Assembly: GCA_050998805.1 (NCBI GenBank)
Contig: JBPCPV010000015.1
Coordinates: 160,711 to 224,710, forward strand
Length of the DNA: 64,000 bases
Direction of reading: 5' to 3'
Source: JAICKM01 sp050998805
GTDB lineage: Bacteria > Chloroflexota > Chloroflexia > QHBQ01 > JAICKM01
Under the pieces are notes generated by a model. The model saw only the letters and a program-made list of their open reading frames with translations, was not told the DNA's origin and did no database searches. A program made the position numbers and the translations under genes. Each line of letters begins with the position of its first letter. The stretch's first letter is position 1. This document shows positions 61,687 to 64,000 of this stretch, one piece after another.

Positions 61687-62496
61687 CTACCCGCTCATCA
61701 GCACGAGCGCCGACACATTGTCGCCCGCGCCGCGCTCGAGGGTCAGGTCTACGAGGGCGCGGCACGCCTCCTGTGGGCTTTCGGCGGCCCCCAGGATGGA
61801 TGCGATCTCGGTGTCTGAAACATGCAGCATCAGCCCGTCGGAGCAGAAAAGCAACCGATCCGCCGGGTCGAGGATCTGTAGCGTGGTGTCCACCTCGACC
61901 GTGGGCGCTGTGGCTACCGCCCGGTAGAGCCGGTTCCGCAGCGCGTGCCCCTCTGCTTCGAGCGGGCTGATCTGGCCGAGGCGCAGCAGTTGGGCGGCTA
62001 TAGCGTGGTCGGCTGTCAGTTGGTCGAGCCTGCCCCTGGAGGTCAGGCGGTAGCATCGGCTGTCGCCGACATGCCCCAGTTCGAGGCAGAGGCCCTGCAC
62101 GATGCCCACCGTCGCCGTGGTGCCCATACCGTGAAGCTGTGGGTCGCCCTCCGACTGCCGGTGGAGCACCAAATTCGCCTGCTCGAGCGCCTGTGTCAGC
62201 CAGGGACAGTGGTCGGTCGCCGGGTCGGGGTCGAGGCTCATCCGGTTCATGATCACTTCGCGGACGATGGCTGCCGTCCGGCGGGAGGCAACCTCGCCGC
62301 CCTCCGCTCCGCCCATGCCGTCGGCGACGATCATCAGCCAGCCGCCTCCGGGCACCGGCTCGGCGAGCAGCGTGTCCTCGTTGTTCTTGCGGGCGCGGCC
62401 CCGGTCGCTCAGGCCGTAAGCCTGCCAGTTGGGTCCGCGCCGTCCGTCGGGCATCAGGGGCACAATCTCAGATTTCGGACGTTCAAGCCTCTGCAT
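61687..62496 (-). CDS. PP2C family protein phosphatase
   Basis: About 269 residues from MQRLERPKSE (the frame is open to 62574, but that part overlaps the promoter). A PPM-type phosphatase with ARKNNEDTLL, MIVADGMGGAEGGE, GHVGDSRCYRL, LFCSDGLMLHV and GAGDNVSALVL; all metal-binding Asp are present. It should dephosphorylate Ser/Thr on proteins of the neighbouring signalling genes. No active Ser/Thr kinase is in the window. Confidence 0.9.
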   Translation of the reverse strand: MQRLERPKSEIVPLMPDGRRGPNWQAYGLSDRGRARKNNEDTLLAEPVPGGGWLMIVADGMGGAEGGEVASRRTAAIVREVIMNRMSLDPDPATDHCPWLTQALEQANLVLHRQSEGDPQLHGMGTTATVGIVQGLCLELGHVGDSRCYRLTSRGRLDQLTADHAIAAQLLRLGQISPLEAEGHALRNRLYRAVATAPTVEVDTTLQILDPADRLLFCSDGLMLHVSDTEIASILGAAESPQEACRALVDLTLERGAGDNVSALVLMSG

Positions 62497-62562
62497 CTCT
62501 TCGTACTCGTGGGCGAGTGTCTTGTTCAGATGCCGCCGTTCCCTCGCCCAGGCCCCCGGCCC

Positions 62563-62591
62563 ACTATAGCACAACTCATCTGGTTTCGCAA
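62563..62591 (-). promoter_or_regulatory. promoter of the PP2C gene run
   Basis: On the minus strand TTGCGA (62586-62591), 17-nt spacer, TATAGT (62563-62568), about 60 nt upstream of the chosen ATG. Confidence 0.65.
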
Positions 62592-62628
62592 ATCCGTGGA
62601 CGGCCTCTCCCGACTATGGTATACTAGC

Positions 62629-62740
62629 AATCAGCTTTCAGCCGAGATTCTTCGCTGCGCTCAGAATGACAGTGGAAGGCTGATTGCTGACGGCTGACGG
62701 CTGACGGCTGATTGCTGACGGCTGATGGCCCGATGGCCCG
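62629..62740. repeat. composite repeat block
   Basis: TCAGCTTTCAGCC joined to an inverted TCATTCTGAGCG word (62644-62673), then six GCTGA(C/T)GGCTGA-like units and two GATGGCCC units. The first word and the second are seen singly elsewhere. Confidence 0.8.
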
Positions 62741-62773
62741 ATGGCTGATAGCTTACATATCGAGGAACCCGAC

Positions 62774-63730
62774 ATGCCCCTACCTACCCAGTTGGACGAT
62801 GGACTTTACCTGATTGACCTTATGTTCCAGGACGCGCCCGGCGTGATCGGCGCTTATCTGCTTGCCGGACCGGACGGCGACTTGGCGCTGATCGAGGTCG
62901 GCCCCGGCGCGACCGTTCCGGCCCTGCTCGACGGAATCCGAGCGGCAGGCTTCGACCCCGCGGCCGTCACGAAGCTGCTTGTGACGCATATCCACCTCGA
63001 CCATGCGGGCGCTGCGGGGCTGCTGATGGCCGAGATGCCCCGCGCCGTGCTCTATGTCCACGAGGTCGGCGCGCCCCACATGATCGACCCGACCAAACTG
63101 CTGGGGAGCGCCGCCCAGATATATGGCGGCGGGATGCACCGGCTCTGGGGCACTTTTCTGCCCGTGCCCGCCGAGCGGCTCGTCGCGCTGAAGGATAACG
63201 ACCGGATCTCCGCGGGGGGCCGCGAGCTTGAGGTGCTGTATACGCCGGGCCACGCTTCGCACCATGTGGCCTTCTACGACCGCAGCCACGGCGGGTGCCT
63301 CTTCACAGGCGATGTGGCCGGGGTGCGCTTGCAGGGCCACAACTACGTCCGCCCGCCGACACCGCCCCCCGACCTCTCGCCCGACCTCTGGCACGCCTCG
63401 ATTGACCGCTTCATGGCGCTCGACCCGCTTCCCTCGACCATCTACCTGACGCATTTCGGCCCTTTCGCCGACATGCCGCGCCACCTGCACGAACTTCGCA
63501 CCCGGCTAGACATCTGGGGCGGGATCTTGCAGACCGCGATGCGCGACGGCCAGACCCGCGACGAGCTGATCGCTACGTTGGAGCGTGCGGGCACCCCCGC
63601 GCTGCGCCTCCAAGCCGACGAGGACGCCGTTGCGCGCTACGAACTCGCCGGAAATTACCCGATGAGCGTAGACGGCTTCATCCGGTACTGGCGCAAGAAC
63701 GACCCCGAGTTGGCGGGCTGGGGCAAGTGA
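62774..63730 (+). CDS. MBL-fold metallo-hydrolase
   Basis: A 318-residue metallo-beta-lactamase-fold enzyme with THIHLDHAG (HxHxDH), PGHASHH and CLFTGDVAG. GAGGAA lies 7 nt before the ATG at 62774; an in-frame ATG at 62741 is inside repeat DNA. The C-terminal extension (residues about 225-318) is longer than in glyoxalase II, and the FGPFADMP region is typical of a clade of uncharacterised hydrolases. Substrate unknown. Confidence 0.88.
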   Translation: MPLPTQLDDGLYLIDLMFQDAPGVIGAYLLAGPDGDLALIEVGPGATVPALLDGIRAAGFDPAAVTKLLVTHIHLDHAGAAGLLMAEMPRAVLYVHEVGAPHMIDPTKLLGSAAQIYGGGMHRLWGTFLPVPAERLVALKDNDRISAGGRELEVLYTPGHASHHVAFYDRSHGGCLFTGDVAGVRLQGHNYVRPPTPPPDLSPDLWHASIDRFMALDPLPSTIYLTHFGPFADMPRHLHELRTRLDIWGGILQTAMRDGQTRDELIATLERAGTPALRLQADEDAVARYELAGNYPMSVDGFIRYWRKNDPELAGWGK

Positions 63731-63751
63731 AGCGTGCGTCAGCGACGAGCG

Positions 63752-63862
63752 GTCAGCTATCAGCCGTAAGCGATCAGCTTTCAGCTATCAGCCGTCAGCC
63801 GTCAGCAAGCTGAAAGCTGAAAGCTGATAAGCTGACAAGCTGACAAGCTGAAAGCTGATCGC
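63752..63862. repeat. GCTGAAAGCTGATAAGCTGA repeat block
   Basis: About ten AGCTGA/TCAGCTT-type units, in both orientations, so the block can fold back on itself as a long hairpin and may act as a terminator between the convergent MBL and zinc-ribbon genes. Confidence 0.75.
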
Positions 63863-63973
63863 TTACGGCATCTCGAGGCGGTTGCCGTCGCAGAAACAGC
63901 AGAGGCCCTCGGCGGAGCGCGGGGTGCCGCAGCGTGGGCAGGAAGTGCCGGGGCCGCTCCCGAAGATCCCCAT
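63863..63973 (-). CDS. 36-residue zinc-ribbon ORF
   Basis: ATG 63973 to TAA 63863 encodes a small protein with CPRC-x9-CCFC, a zinc ribbon. The DNA upstream repeats GGGGATCTTCGG, and a one-base shift would extend the protein with a second IFGS unit, so it may be the end of a longer frameshifted gene. It closely resembles the remnant at 21814-22049. Function unknown. Confidence 0.4.
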   Translation of the reverse strand: MGIFGSGPGTSCPRCGTPRSAEGLCCFCDGNRLEMP

Positions 63974-64000
63974 CGGCTACCGAAGATCCCCAACCCCCAG

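Noticed and set aside
62690..62740. Tandem GCTGACG units resembling a small CRISPR array
   Set aside because: Units are only 7-14 nt, without unique spacers of constant length, and no cas genes are near.
63752..63862. Second repeat block considered as CRISPR or origin iterons
   Set aside because: Units occur in both orientations with no regular spacing and no dnaA/dnaN nearby; better read as hairpin-forming intergenic repeat.

Overview
The window is GC-rich bacterial chromosomal DNA from one organism, with dense, mostly co-directional gene runs and frequent ATGA/TGATG-type overlaps. No 16S gene is present. The overall gene style suggests Chloroflexota or a related lineage: DUF58 cluster, PP2C/VWA signalling genes, MidA, an EVE-McrB/McrC pair, Uma2 nucleases, a Trp T-box in front of trpE, and short iterated repeat words between genes. 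This is an inference from gene content, not proof.

Layout. 1-11 kb: a DUF58 cluster running off the left edge, a frameshifted Uma2 gene, several small enzymes on the minus strand (nitroreductase, dienelactone hydrolase, AlkZ-like glycosylase, methyltransferase, PPOX protein), then fabG-fabF-fabF and a MazF-type toxin-antitoxin pair. 11-21 kb: a PH-like membrane protein, then midA, a LIM/DA1-like peptidase, a VWA protein, a thioredoxin-NHL protein interrupted by one in-frame UGA exactly at the redox cysteine (candidate selenoprotein), and two GT-C membrane glycosyltransferases. 21-31 kb: a CGNR regulator, DUF1992, an M16-like protein without its zinc motif, a PfkB kinase, an epoxide hydrolase, a methyltransferase with a nonsense codon, exopolysaccharide glycosyltransferases and a lactate/malate dehydrogenase. 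31-40 kb: tRNA-Ser, a type IV restriction pair (McrC and EVE-McrB), a methyltransferase, a flippase-like membrane protein and the TldE/TldD pair.

40-46 kb is an exopolysaccharide operon: priming glycosylphosphotransferase, GT4, two Wzz-like proteins, a tyrosine kinase and a PHP phosphatase. 47.5-54.5 kb is a tightly overlapping aromatic amino acid operon, trpE-trpG-DAHP synthase-aroA-aroE-aroC. It is preceded by a consensus promoter and a T-box leader with a UGG (Trp) specifier, so uncharged tRNA-Trp should switch on both chorismate supply and the first step to tryptophan. 54.5-64 kb: tRNA-Glu, another Uma2, the primary-type sigma factor, a Usp-Usp-GT2 fusion, and a PP2C / pseudokinase-PP2C / VWA signalling run, then an MBL-fold hydrolase and a 36-residue zinc-ribbon ORF.

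Two themes deserve attention. First, the UGA at 15747-15749 sits where DFWTYxCINC proteins carry their first catalytic Cys, and is followed by a hairpin of bacterial SECIS geometry. Second, several short repeat 'words' that fill intergenic DNA (TCATTCTGAGCGCAGCGAAG, GTGGTCAGTGGTC, CAGCTTTCAGC and others) also appear in frame inside linkers of real proteins (TrpE, a GT-C protein, probably McrB and others) and inside the T-box leader.
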